A stretch of 13,897 bases of DNA from the NCBI GenBank assembly GCA_902795975.1, contig CADBNE010000040.1, positions 1 through 13,897 on the forward strand. Reading direction: 5' to 3'. Numbering within the stretch: position 1 is the stretch's first letter; each line of letters opens with the position of its first letter. The translations under genes and the position numbers were made by a program. Below are positions 1-7,586 of the stretch, in pieces. The notes beneath the pieces were generated by a model. It searched no databases, was not told the DNA's origin, and saw nothing but the letters and a program-made list of their open reading frames with translations. This stretch comes from an uncultured Erysipelotrichaceae bacterium. Its GTDB lineage: Bacteria; Bacillota_I; Bacilli_A; RF39; UBA660.

Positions 1-351
1 GATGAAACAAAAGCTATAGTAGATTTTGTTTGTAAACAACAAAAAGCACATTATGATGAAACATTAACAATGGATGAAGAAGAAGCAAGAGCTAGTGATA
101 CAATACCTGAAGGTAAGGCAGTTAGAGATGCTAGAGATGCAGATGAAGAACCATTGTATAATGAAATCGTAGATTTTGTAATTGAACAAGGTAAAGCTAG
201 TACATCATTAATACAACGTAGATTTAGATTAGGATATAATAGAGCTGCACGTTGTATTGATTTACTAGAACAACGTGGAATAGTAGGACCACAAAATGGT
301 TCAAAACCTCGTGAAGTTTTAGCAAAATATGCTGATAATGATGAAATGTAA
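1..351 (+). CDS. ftsK: DNA translocase FtsK/SpoIIIE, C-terminal end (partial)
   Basis: This is the last 116 codons of an FtsK/SpoIIIE-type DNA translocase, cut by the left edge of the window. The reading frame is open from base 1, so the ATG at 70 is an internal methionine. The first ~20 residues match the end of the motor domain (DETKAIVDFVCKQQ). After an acidic linker, residues ~48-110 form the winged-helix gamma domain. It shows the family pattern STSLIQRR, GYNRAAR, GIVGPQNGSKPREVL. In this family the gamma domain reads polar DNA sequences and directs a hexameric membrane motor that pumps chromosome termini through the division septum. The ATPase and membrane parts lie outside the window. 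The gene ends in TAA TAA and is followed by a terminator, so it closes a transcription unit. FtsK and SpoIIIE cannot be told apart from this fragment. Confidence 0.93.
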   Translation, partial: DETKAIVDFVCKQQKAHYDETLTMDEEEARASDTIPEGKAVRDARDADEEPLYNEIVDFVIEQGKASTSLIQRRFRLGYNRAARCIDLLEQRGIVGPQNGSKPREVLAKYADNDEM

Positions 352-363
352 TAAATTATATTA

Positions 364-399
364 AAAAAATGAAGAATATTAAATGATTCTTCATTTTTT
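364..399 (+). terminator. Rho-independent terminator of ftsK
   Basis: A perfect 14-bp inverted repeat (364-377 with 386-399) encloses an 8-nt loop. The right arm ends in a run of six T. It begins 12 bases after the ftsK stop and separates ftsK from the next unit. Confidence 0.85.
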
Positions 400-476
400 A
401 TATATTTATATATAATAAAAATAAAAAACTGATAATTGAGATAAATATTTTTTTATGTTAATTTTTTTATGTCATA

Positions 477-506
477 TCGACAAATTTAGACAAGTTAAAA
501 TATTAT
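477..506 (+). promoter_or_regulatory. possible sigma-A promoter of the gene at 525
   Basis: TCGACA (477-482) and TATTAT (501-506) are 18 bases apart, just upstream of the gene and downstream of the ftsK terminator. Both boxes are imperfect and the region is AT-rich, so the call rests partly on position. Confidence 0.4.
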
Positions 507-524
507 ATTAGAATTGGTGATAAA

Positions 525-992
525 ATGAAAAAATATTTAGTATCATGTTTTTTAGGATTACTAGTAGGTTTATTTCTAGGTAAGACGGTTTTAAAAGAAT
601 ATAATAGTTATACTAGTATTAAAGTAGCACCTAAAATGGGTACAACAGCATACTTTATCAAATATGGCGAATATAAATCTTTAGAAGAATTAGAAAAAAA
701 GACTATAGTATTAACTAATTATATATATTCAAAAAAAGATGATAAGTATGTAGTATATATAGGTATTACTATGGATAAAAATAATATGAATAAATTAGTA
801 AATTATTTTAAAAGTTTGAATTATGATATTTCTACAGAGGAATATGTTATTAATAGTAATGAGTATATAGAGTATCTTAAGAATGCTGATAAATTAATTG
901 AAAATACAAATGATTTAACTGTTATAGGAGAAGTATGTAGTCAAATATTATCTAAATATGAGGAGTTAGTTATAAATGGTAGTAAAGATTAA
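525..992 (+). CDS. membrane-anchored protein, possible SPOR-like domain
   Basis: This 155-residue protein has no firm assignment. An N-terminal hydrophobic segment (residues ~4-19, with LLVGLFLG) after two lysines suggests a signal anchor that leaves the rest outside the membrane. Residues ~40-105 (TTAYFIKYGEYKSLEELEKK, then a DDKYVVYIGIT strand and a helix with a final strand) have the strand-helix-strand spacing and the 'x-Q/K-x-G-x-[YF]' opening of SPOR-like domains, which bind septal peptidoglycan. That similarity is by eye only. The C-terminal ~45 residues look helical. The SD is GGTGAT (515-520) with a short spacer. The end overlaps radC by 17 bases, so the two are probably translated together. 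The neighbours ftsK, mreC and mreD agree with a cell-envelope role but do not prove one. Confidence 0.75.
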   Translation: MKKYLVSCFLGLLVGLFLGKTVLKEYNSYTSIKVAPKMGTTAYFIKYGEYKSLEELEKKTIVLTNYIYSKKDDKYVVYIGITMDKNNMNKLVNYFKSLNYDISTEEYVINSNEYIEYLKNADKLIENTNDLTVIGEVCSQILSKYEELVINGSKD

Positions 993-1659
993 AGAACTGC
1001 CTATAGAAGAAAGACCATTTGAAAAGTTAATAAATAATGGAGTATCCACCTTATCTAATGAAGAGTTACTTGCTATACTTATTCATACAGGTACTATTAA
1101 ATATTCAGCTAAAGAATTAGCATCCATATTATTAAAAGAATTTAATAGTATATCTGATTTAAAGAATACTAATTATAAAATTTTAACAAGTATAAAGGGT
1201 ATTGGTATGAAAAAAAGTTGTATTTTGTTGGCTGCCATTGAATTGGGTAAAAGAATTAATAATTATGTGCCAAGTATAATTAATAAAAAATTAAATAGTT
1301 CAAATATTGTATATGAATATTATAAAAATTTATTAAAAGATACTAAACAAGAATATTTTTATTGTGTATATTTAGATAATTCTAAAAGGATAGTACATGA
1401 AAAATTATTATTTATAGGTACAATTAATTATAGTGTTGTTCATCCAAGAGAAATATTTAAAGAAGCATATAGCTATAGTGCATCTGCAATAATATGTGTA
1501 CATAATCATCCATCAAATAATTTAGTACCAAGTATAGAAGATATTAATATTACAAAAACATTAGTTAATGTAGGTAATATATTAGGAGTTAAGGTTATAG
1601 ATCATTTAATAATAGGTAGTAATAACTACTATAGTTTTTTAGAAAATGGTGATATTTAA
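976..1659 (+). CDS. radC: RadC family JAB/MPN-domain protein
   Basis: RadC (UPF0758), 227 residues, the normal length for the family. The N-terminal part (~1-95) is the UPF0758 domain with a helix-hairpin-helix-like SIKGIGMKKSCILLAA at ~72-87. The C-terminal part (~105-227) is a JAB1/MPN metalloprotease-like domain. It has the metal-binding pattern HNHPSNNLVPSIED, with H176, H178 and D189 as the expected zinc ligands. The cellular role of RadC is unsettled; the old DNA-repair label came from a misassigned mutation. The start has AGGAG at 961-965 and lies inside the end of the upstream gene. In Bacillus, radC sits before mreB-mreC-mreD; here mreC follows directly. No terminator is visible between radC and mreC. 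Confidence 0.95.
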   Translation: MVVKIKELPIEERPFEKLINNGVSTLSNEELLAILIHTGTIKYSAKELASILLKEFNSISDLKNTNYKILTSIKGIGMKKSCILLAAIELGKRINNYVPSIINKKLNSSNIVYEYYKNLLKDTKQEYFYCVYLDNSKRIVHEKLLFIGTINYSVVHPREIFKEAYSYSASAIICVHNHPSNNLVPSIEDINITKTLVNVGNILGVKVIDHLIIGSNNYYSFLENGDI

Positions 1660-1660
1660 C

Positions 1661-1689
1661 TTTAAAAACATTTTTACATTTAGTATAAT
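1661..1689 (+). promoter_or_regulatory. possible promoter of mreCD
   Basis: TATAAT (1684-1689) is a perfect -10 box. The only -35 candidate is the weak TTTAAA (1661-1666), 17 bases upstream. mreC may also be read through from radC. Confidence 0.4.
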
Positions 1690-1711
1690 AAATAATTGAT
1701 AGGTGATTTAT

Positions 1712-2575
1712 ATGAGAGGATATAGACAAGATAAAAGAAAATCGTATATTAGATTTGCTATTATATTTATTATTTCAATTTCAGTTGTAATATTTACTGG
1801 TTATTCAATAAAAAAAGAGAGAAAGTTAAATTTTATAGAGAAAAAAGTAAAAGATATTGGTGTATTTATGCAAGAAACTATATATGCTCCTATAAAATTT
1901 ACTAAAGATAAAATAGAAGTAAATAAAGAGAAAGAAGAAATATATAAAAAATATAAGGCATTGCAACAAAAAAGTGAAAAATTTGAATTTAATGAGGCAA
2001 GAATTAATGAGTTAGAAAAAGAAAATAAAGAATTAAAAGATATGTTAGAAATTAAATCAAGTTTAACTGATTATGATGTAGTTAATGCTTCGATAGTTAG
2101 TAGAGATGTTGGATATTGGTATGATAAGATTGTAATAAATAAAGGTGAAAAAGATGGAATAGAACCTAGAATGGCAGTAATTATAAATGGGGGAGTTATA
2201 GGTTATATTTCAGAAGTTAGTAATCATTCATCTAATGTTCAATTATTAACTACTAAGACTTTAAAAAATAAAGTATCAGTTAAAATAGATTTAGGTAAAG
2301 GTAAGAGTGCTAACGGATTACTTATTGGTTATGATTCTAAAAAGAATGTATATAACATAGAAGGTATAAGTTATTCAGGAAATATACCAGAAAAAGCAAT
2401 GGTTACAACTACAGGTTTAGGAGATAATTTTCCTAGTGGAATATTAATAGGATATGTAAATAATACTACAACAGATAATTTTGATTTAGGAAAAATTGTA
2501 GAAGTAAAACCATCAGTAGATTTTGAAAATCTTTCTAGTGTTATGATTTTAAAAAGAAAGGTAGATAAAGAATGA
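1712..2575 (+). CDS. mreC: rod shape-determining protein MreC
   Basis: MreC is the extracytoplasmic scaffold of the elongasome, linking wall-synthesis enzymes to the MreB machinery. From ATG 1712 it has 287 residues. There is a short basic N-terminus, one membrane helix at ~14-31, and a charged coiled coil at ~60-110 (KEKEEIYKKY to ELEKENKELKDML). The beta-barrel region follows, with the family signatures YDKIVINKGEKDGI and VTTTGLGDNFPSGILIGYV. A GTG at 1703 is in frame, but it lies inside the SD AGGTGAT (1701-1707), so ATG 1712 is the better start. The last bases overlap mreD in ATGA, indicating translational coupling. TGA is the stop, which argues against genetic code 4. The usual upstream partner mreB is missing. 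Confidence 0.93.
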   Translation: MRGYRQDKRKSYIRFAIIFIISISVVIFTGYSIKKERKLNFIEKKVKDIGVFMQETIYAPIKFTKDKIEVNKEKEEIYKKYKALQQKSEKFEFNEARINELEKENKELKDMLEIKSSLTDYDVVNASIVSRDVGYWYDKIVINKGEKDGIEPRMAVIINGGVIGYISEVSNHSSNVQLLTTKTLKNKVSVKIDLGKGKSANGLLIGYDSKKNVYNIEGISYSGNIPEKAMVTTTGLGDNFPSGILIGYVNNTTTDNFDLGKIVEVKPSVDFENLSSVMILKRKVDKE

Positions 2576-3063
2576 TATTACTTTCTATTCTTTCTTTTAT
2601 ATTTGATGGTATATTTTCTTTACTTGTTGAAAAAAATAGTTTATTAATTTCATTGTTTTCTTTAACTAGTTTAGTTGTTATTTATCCTTTTATAATAAAA
2701 AAACATAAATTAATTTATTTTGCATTTTTACTTGGATTTTGTTACGACATTATATATACTCAAACACCTCTTTTATATACAATACTTTTTGTTATATTAA
2801 GTTTAATTATTTTATTATATTTTAGATTTATACCATACAATATAATTAGTTCATTAATATGTACTACAATTATAATTTTTATGTATAGAATTATATCTTA
2901 TACTTGTGTAATTTTGATTAATGATTATAAATTTTCATGGGATATAGTTTTTAAAAGTTTTTATAGTTCTATAATTTCAAATGTAGTGTATTTAATTATA
3001 TTTTCTATTATATTAAAGCTTTACTACAATAGAAAAGGCAAGAAAAAATCATATAATTATTAG
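2572..3063 (+). CDS. mreD: rod shape-determining protein MreD
   Basis: This 163-residue, almost wholly hydrophobic protein has about five membrane segments, the expected size and topology of MreD. The segment GFCYDIIYTQTPLLYTILF (~55-73) matches the family's 'G..D......G' core. MreD is an integral membrane member of the elongasome and is nearly always encoded directly after mreC. Here the two genes overlap by four bases (ATGA). An SD-like AAAGG (2557-2561) lies ten bases before the start. The tail is basic. MreD diverges fast, so the identification relies on topology and position as well as sequence. No clear terminator follows. Confidence 0.87.
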   Translation: MILLSILSFIFDGIFSLLVEKNSLLISLFSLTSLVVIYPFIIKKHKLIYFAFLLGFCYDIIYTQTPLLYTILFVILSLIILLYFRFIPYNIISSLICTTIIIFMYRIISYTCVILINDYKFSWDIVFKSFYSSIISNVVYLIIFSIILKLYYNRKGKKKSYNY

Positions 3064-3067
3064 ATAA

Positions 3068-3081
3068 CGAACAAATGTTTG
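3068..3081 (+). promoter_or_regulatory. LexA (DinR) operator / SOS box of recA
   Basis: CGAACAAATGTTTG fits the Gram-positive LexA consensus CGAACRNRYGTTYG at every position. It lies nine bases upstream of the recA -35 box, where bound LexA would hinder RNA polymerase. It implies SOS induction of recA and a Bacillus-type LexA elsewhere in the genome. Confidence 0.88.
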
Positions 3082-3090
3082 TAAAAACTA

Positions 3091-3119
3091 TTGACAACAA
3101 AAAAACGCTATAGTATAAT
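3091..3119 (+). promoter_or_regulatory. consensus sigma-A promoter of recA
   Basis: TTGACA (3091-3096) and TATAAT (3114-3119) are both perfect and 17 bases apart. The expected transcript start near 3126 makes the ATG at 3130 an unlikely initiator and favours the one at 3148. Confidence 0.93.
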
Positions 3120-3135
3120 TAACTTGTAAATGATT

Positions 3136-3140
3136 GGAGG
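3136..3140 (+). promoter_or_regulatory. ribosome binding site deciding the recA start
   Basis: GGAGG lies seven bases before ATG 3148. An in-frame ATG at 3130 lies upstream of this site and has no SD of its own. Confidence 0.88.
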
Positions 3141-3147
3141 CAGCATT

Positions 3148-4170
3148 ATGGCAGGAAAAACAACTGCAGATAAGACATTAGAACAAGTAATGTTAGATAT
3201 TGAAAAACAATTTGGAAAAGGGGCAGTAATGAAATTAGGTGATCATCCACATCAAAAAATAGATGTAATACCTAGTGGATCTTTATCACTTGATTTAGCT
3301 TTAGGGATAGGTGGTTATCCTAAAGGTAGAATAATAGAAATATATGGACCTGAATCTAGTGGTAAAACTACTTTTGCATTGCATGCAATAGCTGAAGCAC
3401 AAAAATTAGGTGGAAGAGTAGCATTCATAGATGCAGAACATGCATTAGATCCTACATATGCTTCCAAAATAGGAGTAAATATTGATGATTTATTATTAAG
3501 TCAACCAGATAATGGTGAACAAGCATTAGAAATATGTGAAGCTTTAGTTAGAAGTGGTGCAATAAGTGTTATAGTTATTGACTCTGTAGCCGCTTTAGTT
3601 CCTCAAGCAGAAATTGAAGGTGAAATGGGAGATTCACATGTTGGTTTACAAGCAAGATTAATGAGTCAAGCCTTAAGAAAATTATCAGGTATAATTAATA
3701 AAACAAATACAGTATGTATATTTATTAACCAATTACGTGAAAAAGTAGGTGTTATGTTTGGTAATCCTGAAACAACTCCAGGTGGTAGAGCATTAAAATT
3801 CTATGCATCTGTAAGATTAGAAATAAGACGTGGAGAACAAATTAAACAAGGAACAAATATAATTGGTAGTAAAGCAAATATTAAAGTTGTAAAAAATAAA
3901 ATGGCTCCTCCATTTAAAACATGTACTGTAGATATTATGTATGGTGAAGGTGTGTCTGCATTAGGTGAATTAGTAGACTTAGGAGCTTTATCTAATATTA
4001 TTGAAAAAAGTGGAGCATGGTATTCATATAAAGGCGAGAAAGTTGGACAAGGAAAAGAGAATACTAAAGAGTGGTTAAAAAATAATCCAAAACAACGTGC
4101 AGAAATAGATAAAGCAATTAGAAAACATTTCCAAGAAGTAGGAGATGTACCAACACAATCTGAAGAATAA
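3148..4170 (+). CDS. recA: recombinase RecA
   Basis: RecA coats single-stranded DNA, drives homologous strand exchange using ATP and triggers LexA self-cleavage. The 340-residue protein is typical in length. The Walker A motif GPESSGKT is at 67-74, IDAEHALD follows near 93-100, Walker B is [19 protein letters not shown], and the L2 region [21 protein letters not shown] is intact. The C-terminus ends in a short acidic tail (QSEE). Start ATG 3148 gives the usual N-terminus MAGKTTADK. Expression should come from a consensus promoter controlled by the LexA box at 3068-3081. A terminator follows, so recA is monocistronic, with rny next, as in Bacillus relatives. Nothing is missing or unusual in the protein. 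Confidence 0.98.
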   Translation: MAGKTTADKTLEQVMLDIEKQFGKGAVMKLGDHPHQKIDVIPSGSLSLDLALGIGGYPKGRIIEIYGPESSGKTTFALHAIAEAQKLGGRVAFIDAEHALDPTYASKIGVNIDDLLLSQPDNGEQALEICEALVRSGAISVIVIDSVAALVPQAEIEGEMGDSHVGLQARLMSQALRKLSGIINKTNTVCIFINQLREKVGVMFGNPETTPGGRALKFYASVRLEIRRGEQIKQGTNIIGSKANIKVVKNKMAPPFKTCTVDIMYGEGVSALGELVDLGALSNIIEKSGAWYSYKGEKVGQGKENTKEWLKNNPKQRAEIDKAIRKHFQEVGDVPTQSEE

Positions 4171-4174
4171 AATG

Positions 4175-4198
4175 AGTGATTTTTATAATCACTTTTTT
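4175..4198 (+). terminator. Rho-independent terminator of recA
   Basis: Stem AGTGAT (4175-4180) pairs with ATCACT (4188-4193) across a 7-nt loop and runs into six T. It lies five bases after the recA stop. The stem is short, so some read-through into rny is possible. Confidence 0.75.
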
Positions 4199-4199
4199 A

Positions 4200-4229
4200 T
4201 TGACAAAATAAGTAAAATCAATTTATAAT
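4200..4229 (+). promoter_or_regulatory. sigma-A promoter of rny
   Basis: Perfect TTGACA (4200-4205) and TATAAT (4224-4229) are 18 bases apart. They start immediately after the recA terminator and predict a leader of about 50 bases. Confidence 0.85.
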
Positions 4230-4260
4230 AAAGTAGAGTGGTAAATTAATTTACTACTTT
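4230..4260 (+). repeat. bulged inverted repeat at the start of the rny leader
   Basis: AAAGTA (4230-4235) pairs with TACTTT (4255-4260). Inside this is the perfect palindrome GTAAATTAATTTAC (4241-4254), with five unpaired bases on the left. The predicted transcript start is near 4236, so only the inner hairpin would be in RNA from the local promoter. The full dyad could act as DNA or in read-through RNA. Confidence 0.5.
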
Positions 4261-4288
4261 CGAATAATATAGAAATGGAGGAAATATT

Positions 4289-5842
4289 GTGCCAGATATT
4301 TTAATCTCCATTTTGCTAATCCTTTTAGGAATTGTTGTTGGAATAATTGCAATGTTTATATTTAATTATATAAAAGGTGTTAAAGCTTTAAAAAAGGCTG
4401 ATGACATTATAAATAAAGCTCAAAGCGATGCAGATAAATTAAAGAAAGATACATTAGCTGAAGCTAAAGAAGAAATTAAGCAACTTAAGGATGAAACAGA
4501 ACAGGAAATTAAAGAGAAAAAAGATGAATTGAAGGAAACTGAAAAAAGATTATATACACGTGAAGAAAGTATTGATAGACGTGAACAATCTTTAGAAAAT
4601 CGTGAAAGTTCACTTGAAGAAAAAGAAAATAATTTAATTAATAAACAAAATGTTATCCAAGAAGAAGAAGCAAAAGTGGAGGAAATAAAGAAACAACAAA
4701 GCGAATTACTAGAAAAAATTGCATGTTATTCTAAAGAAGAAGCAAGAGAAATTTTACTTAAAAAAGTAGAAGATGAAATTTCTTTAGAGATTGCAGCACT
4801 TATAAAGGATAAAGAAGCAGAAGCAAAATTAACAATTGATAAAACTGCTAAAAGCATGCTTGTATCATCTATGCAAAGATATGCAAGTGAAGTTGCGGGG
4901 GAACAAACAGTTACTGTAGTTTCATTACCTAATGAGGATATGAAAGGTAGAATAATAGGTCGTGAAGGACGTAATATTCGTACTATCGAAGCTGTTACAG
5001 GTGTAGATTTAATTATTGATGATACTCCAGAGGCAATAGTATTATCAAGTTTTGATCCACTTAGAAGAGAAATTGCAAGAGTAACAATTGAAACATTAAT
5101 TAAGGATGGAAGAATTCATCCAGCAAGAATTGAAGAAATTTATGATAAAACTTGTAAAGAAATGAAACAAAAGATTTTAGAATTTGGTGACTCAGCTTTA
5201 TTCGAATTAGGTTTAACTAAAGTTGATCCAGAATTAATTGAAATAATTGGTAAATTACATTTTAGAACAAGTTATGGTCAAAATGTTTTAACACATTCTA
5301 TTGAAGTAGCATCTTTAGCTGGTATTATGGCAGCTGAGATTGGTGAAAATGTAATGCTTGCTAAAAGAGCAGGATTATTACATGATATTGGTAAAGCAAT
5401 AGATCATGAAATGGAAGGTAGCCATGTAGAACTTGGTGTAGCCTTAGCTAAAAAATATAAAGAAAAAGATGTTATTATTAATGCTATTGAATCACATCAT
5501 GGTGATACTGAACCAACAAGTATTATTGCAGAATTAGTTGCAATAGCAGATGCATTATCTGCAAGTCGTCCAGGAGCACGTAATGATTCATTAGAAAATT
5601 ATGTACAAAGATTACATGATTTAGAGGAAATAGCTAACACTACTGAAGGTGTAGATAAATCATATGCTATGCAAGCAGGACGTGAGTTACGTGTAATCGT
5701 AAAACCAGAAGAAGTAGACGATGTTAAGAGTTATAAAGTTGCTAGAGATATTAGAGCTCGTATCGAAGATGAACTACAATATCCTGGAACAATAAAGGTA
5801 ACTGTTATACGTGAAGTAAGAGCTACTGAAGAAGCAAAATAA
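4289..5842 (+). CDS. rny: ribonuclease Y
   Basis: RNase Y is a membrane-anchored endoribonuclease that starts mRNA decay in many Gram-positive bacteria. The 517-residue length is standard. Domains in order: an N-terminal membrane helix (~5-27); a long charged coiled coil (~35-190); a KH RNA-binding domain with the GREG loop at 224-227; and an HD hydrolase domain with H336 in LTHSIEVA and the metal-binding H365-D366 in GLLHDIGKA. The C-terminal region ends in [14 protein letters not shown], as usual. The start is GTG at 4289, with GGAGG at 4277-4281. The gene has its own promoter after the recA terminator. The ymdB gene that follows rny in Bacillus is absent; mgtE converges instead. Confidence 0.97.
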   Translation: MPDILISILLILLGIVVGIIAMFIFNYIKGVKALKKADDIINKAQSDADKLKKDTLAEAKEEIKQLKDETEQEIKEKKDELKETEKRLYTREESIDRREQSLENRESSLEEKENNLINKQNVIQEEEAKVEEIKKQQSELLEKIACYSKEEAREILLKKVEDEISLEIAALIKDKEAEAKLTIDKTAKSMLVSSMQRYASEVAGEQTVTVVSLPNEDMKGRIIGREGRNIRTIEAVTGVDLIIDDTPEAIVLSSFDPLRREIARVTIETLIKDGRIHPARIEEIYDKTCKEMKQKILEFGDSALFELGLTKVDPELIEIIGKLHFRTSYGQNVLTHSIEVASLAGIMAAEIGENVMLAKRAGLLHDIGKAIDHEMEGSHVELGVALAKKYKEKDVIINAIESHHGDTEPTSIIAELVAIADALSASRPGARNDSLENYVQRLHDLEEIANTTEGVDKSYAMQAGRELRVIVKPEEVDDVKSYKVARDIRARIEDELQYPGTIKVTVIREVRATEEAK

Positions 5843-5870
5843 AATACATTCATATGAATGTATTTTTTTT
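5841..5870. terminator. bidirectional terminator between rny and mgtE
   Basis: A palindrome (AAAATACATTC-ATAT-GAATGTATTTT, 5841-5866) has a T run on the plus side and an A run on the left. It can therefore terminate the convergent rny and mgtE transcripts. It overlaps the rny stop and ends next to the mgtE stop. Confidence 0.85.
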
Positions 5871-7203
5871 ATATATGTAATATTGTTGATGCAACTTGAA
5901 AGAATACAATTAATGATACTGCATCAACTATTGTAGTTATAAATGGACTAGCCATAACAGCTGGATCAAATTTTAATTTTTTTGCTATTAAAGGAAGAGT
6001 ACATCCAATAATTTTAGCTATTATTATTGTACAAAGTAATGTTATGCATACTACTGCTGTAATTTTAAGTGGTATTCCATCTATAAATAGTAATTTAATA
6101 CCATTAGCAATAGCAAGTGAAATTCCAACTAGTATAGCTACTTTAAATTCCTTAAACATTATTTTAAATATATCTCTAAATGATATTTCATTTAATGATA
6201 AGCCACGTATTATTGTAACAGATGATTGTCCACCAGCATTACCAGCGGTATCCATAAACATAGGGATAAAAGAAGTTAATATTACAAATTTTGATAAAGC
6301 ATTTTCATAGTGTTGAATAATCTTACTAGTAAATGTTGCAGATATCATAAGTAATAATAACCATGGTATTCTTTTTCTCCATATTTCAAATGTATTCATA
6401 CTCATATAAGGTTTATCACTAGGTCTTATAGCAGCCATTTTTTCAATATCTTCTGTTGTTTCATCTTCTAATACGTCAACTATATCATCAATAGTAATAA
6501 TACCAACTAATCTTTTTTCACTATCTACAACAGCAATTGTATTAATATCATATTTTTGCATTTTATGTGCAACTTCTTCTTGGTCTGTATTAGTAGTTAC
6601 ATATTTGGGTCTTTGTTTCATTATGTCATATACATATTGATCATAAGAAGATAATAATATTTGCCTTAATGAAATAGTACCAAGTAATTTTCTTTGTTCA
6701 TCAAGAATGTAGCAATAATCTACTGTAACTTTATCTTTTGCTTGTAATTTTATTTCTTTTATAGCATCTTCTATTTTTAAATTACCTATAATAGCAAGAT
6801 ACTCAACTTTCATTATACTTCCAGCAGAATCTTCTTCATAGTGAAGTAACGTATTTATATTTTTTCTTTTTTCAGGAGAAGTTTTTTCTAATATTTTTGT
6901 AACAACATTAGAAGGCATTTCTTCCATAACATCTGCTGCATCATCTGTTGCTAATTTGTCAATTATTTCTGCAGTTTCTTTTTCTGTTAAATACTTTATT
7001 ATTAAATGTTGATAATGAGAATCCATTTGTGAAAAAGTATTAGCAGCTAAATCTTTAGGCAGGAGGTTAAAAACTCTTATTATTTCTTTTTCATGTAATT
7101 TTTCTAATATTTCTGCTATATCAGATGCATCTAAGTCTATTAATTCTTTATGTACTTCTTTATATTTATTTTCTTTAATAAGTGTTTTAATTTTTTCTAA
7201 CAT
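5869..7203 (-). CDS. mgtE: magnesium transporter MgtE
   Basis: MgtE is a dimeric magnesium channel whose cytoplasmic domains sense Mg2+ and close the pore. The 444-residue protein has the whole family layout. It starts with an N-terminal superhelical domain (~5-125), with repeats around LDASDIAEILEKL and LATDDAADVMEEM. A CBS pair follows (~130-250), with SAGSIMKVEYLAI and VDSEKRLVGIITIDDIVDVLE. Next comes a plug-like linker, then about five membrane helices (~280-444). Conserved pore motifs are GNAGGQ at 321-326 and DPAVMASPFITTIVD at 413-427; D427 matches the family's selectivity aspartate. The SD is GGAGG (complement of 7211-7215). The leader is too short for an M-box Mg2+ riboswitch, so control is probably at the protein level. 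Confidence 0.96.
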   Translation of the reverse strand: MLEKIKTLIKENKYKEVHKELIDLDASDIAEILEKLHEKEIIRVFNLLPKDLAANTFSQMDSHYQHLIIKYLTEKETAEIIDKLATDDAADVMEEMPSNVVTKILEKTSPEKRKNINTLLHYEEDSAGSIMKVEYLAIIGNLKIEDAIKEIKLQAKDKVTVDYCYILDEQRKLLGTISLRQILLSSYDQYVYDIMKQRPKYVTTNTDQEEVAHKMQKYDINTIAVVDSEKRLVGIITIDDIVDVLEDETTEDIEKMAAIRPSDKPYMSMNTFEIWRKRIPWLLLLMISATFTSKIIQHYENALSKFVILTSFIPMFMDTAGNAGGQSSVTIIRGLSLNEISFRDIFKIMFKEFKVAILVGISLAIANGIKLLFIDGIPLKITAVVCITLLCTIIIAKIIGCTLPLIAKKLKFDPAVMASPFITTIVDAVSLIVFFQVASTILHI

Positions 7204-7240
7204 TTAAATACCTCCATTTCTTAATATACATTTCTAATTA

Positions 7241-7269
7241 ATTATAGCATGATGTTTAAAATAAAAAAA
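7241..7269 (-). promoter_or_regulatory. extended -10 promoter of mgtE
   Basis: On the minus strand TGCTATAAT (7249 down to 7241) is an extended -10 element. The -35 position 17 bases upstream is only a T run, which an extended -10 tolerates. The predicted start is about 30 bases before the mgtE start codon. Confidence 0.55.
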
Positions 7270-7284
7270 CAGTAAATACTGTTT
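7263..7284 (-). terminator. terminator of the small Tyr-rich protein gene
   Basis: On the minus strand a 7-bp stem (AAACAGT with ACTGTTT, 7267-7284) has a 4-nt loop and is followed by a T run. It starts just after the TAA at 7286-7288 and lies upstream of the mgtE promoter, so the two genes are separate units. Confidence 0.75.
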
Positions 7285-7285
7285 A

Positions 7286-7510
7286 TTAGTAATAATATGG
7301 TCCATAGTATGGTGGATAGTAGTAGTTATTTGTATAATATGGTGGTTGATAATAGTAGCCTTGGTTGTTATTAAATAAAGGCGCTACTAATCCTCCAGTT
7401 ATACCACCTAATATAAATGGACCTAAAAATCCACCTAAAAATCTTTCATCTTGATTATTATAAATTTGATTATTTGGAATCATAGTTATATTTTTATAAT
7501 CATTATACAT
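7286..7510 (-). CDS. small glycine- and tyrosine-rich protein, unknown function
   Basis: This 74-residue protein is not one I can name. Residues 1-22 are polar (MYNDYKNITMIPNNQIYNNQDE). Residues 24-46 form a glycine-rich hydrophobic stretch (GGFLGPFILGGITGGLVAPLF) long enough for one membrane helix. Residues 50-74 are almost only Tyr, Pro, Asn and Gly (QPPYY, YYPPYYGPYYY). Low-complexity tails like this occur in spore-coat and other surface or self-assembling proteins, but no homology is claimed. An upstream ATG at 7561 is in frame. The start at 7510 is preferred because GGAGG (complement of 7519-7523) lies the right distance before it. It has its own terminator, and its upstream region is shared with a divergent gene. 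Confidence 0.72.
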   Translation of the reverse strand: MYNDYKNITMIPNNQIYNNQDERFLGGFLGPFILGGITGGLVAPLFNNNQGYYYQPPYYTNNYYYPPYYGPYYY

Positions 7511-7528
7511 TTTAATTACCTCCATAAT

Positions 7529-7557
7529 ATTATATGGGCAAATAATTATTATGTGAT
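7529..7557 (-). promoter_or_regulatory. possible promoter of the small Tyr-rich protein gene
   Basis: On the minus strand TATAAT (7534 down to 7529) is perfect. The -35 candidate ATCACA (7557 down to 7552) matches four of six and is 17 bases upstream. The SD and start follow closely. Confidence 0.5.
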
Positions 7558-7586
7558 GCATATATTTTATTAGGTGATATATGCAT
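7556..7586. repeat. 10-bp perfect inverted repeat over the SD and start codon
   Basis: ATGCATATAT (7556-7565) and ATATATGCAT (7577-7586) are exact inverted copies separated by 11 bases. For the plus-strand gene at 7581, the loop holds AGGTG of the SD and the right arm holds the start codon. The left arm also abuts the -35 candidate of the divergent gene. It could be an RNA hairpin controlling translation or a DNA operator. Confidence 0.6.

Noticed and set aside
1703..1705. GTG as start of mreC
   Set aside because: It lies inside the SD AGGTGAT that serves ATG 1712.
3130..3132. ATG as start of recA
   Set aside because: It is upstream of the SD and only a few bases after the expected transcript start; ATG 3148 gives the normal N-terminus.
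6044..6310. Plus-strand ORF of 88 codons
   Set aside because: It lies wholly inside mgtE on the other strand, has no SD, and its protein looks like a mirror of the membrane domain.
7204..7262. M-box Mg2+ riboswitch before mgtE
   Set aside because: The predicted leader is about 30 bases, far too short, and no M-box-like structure is present.
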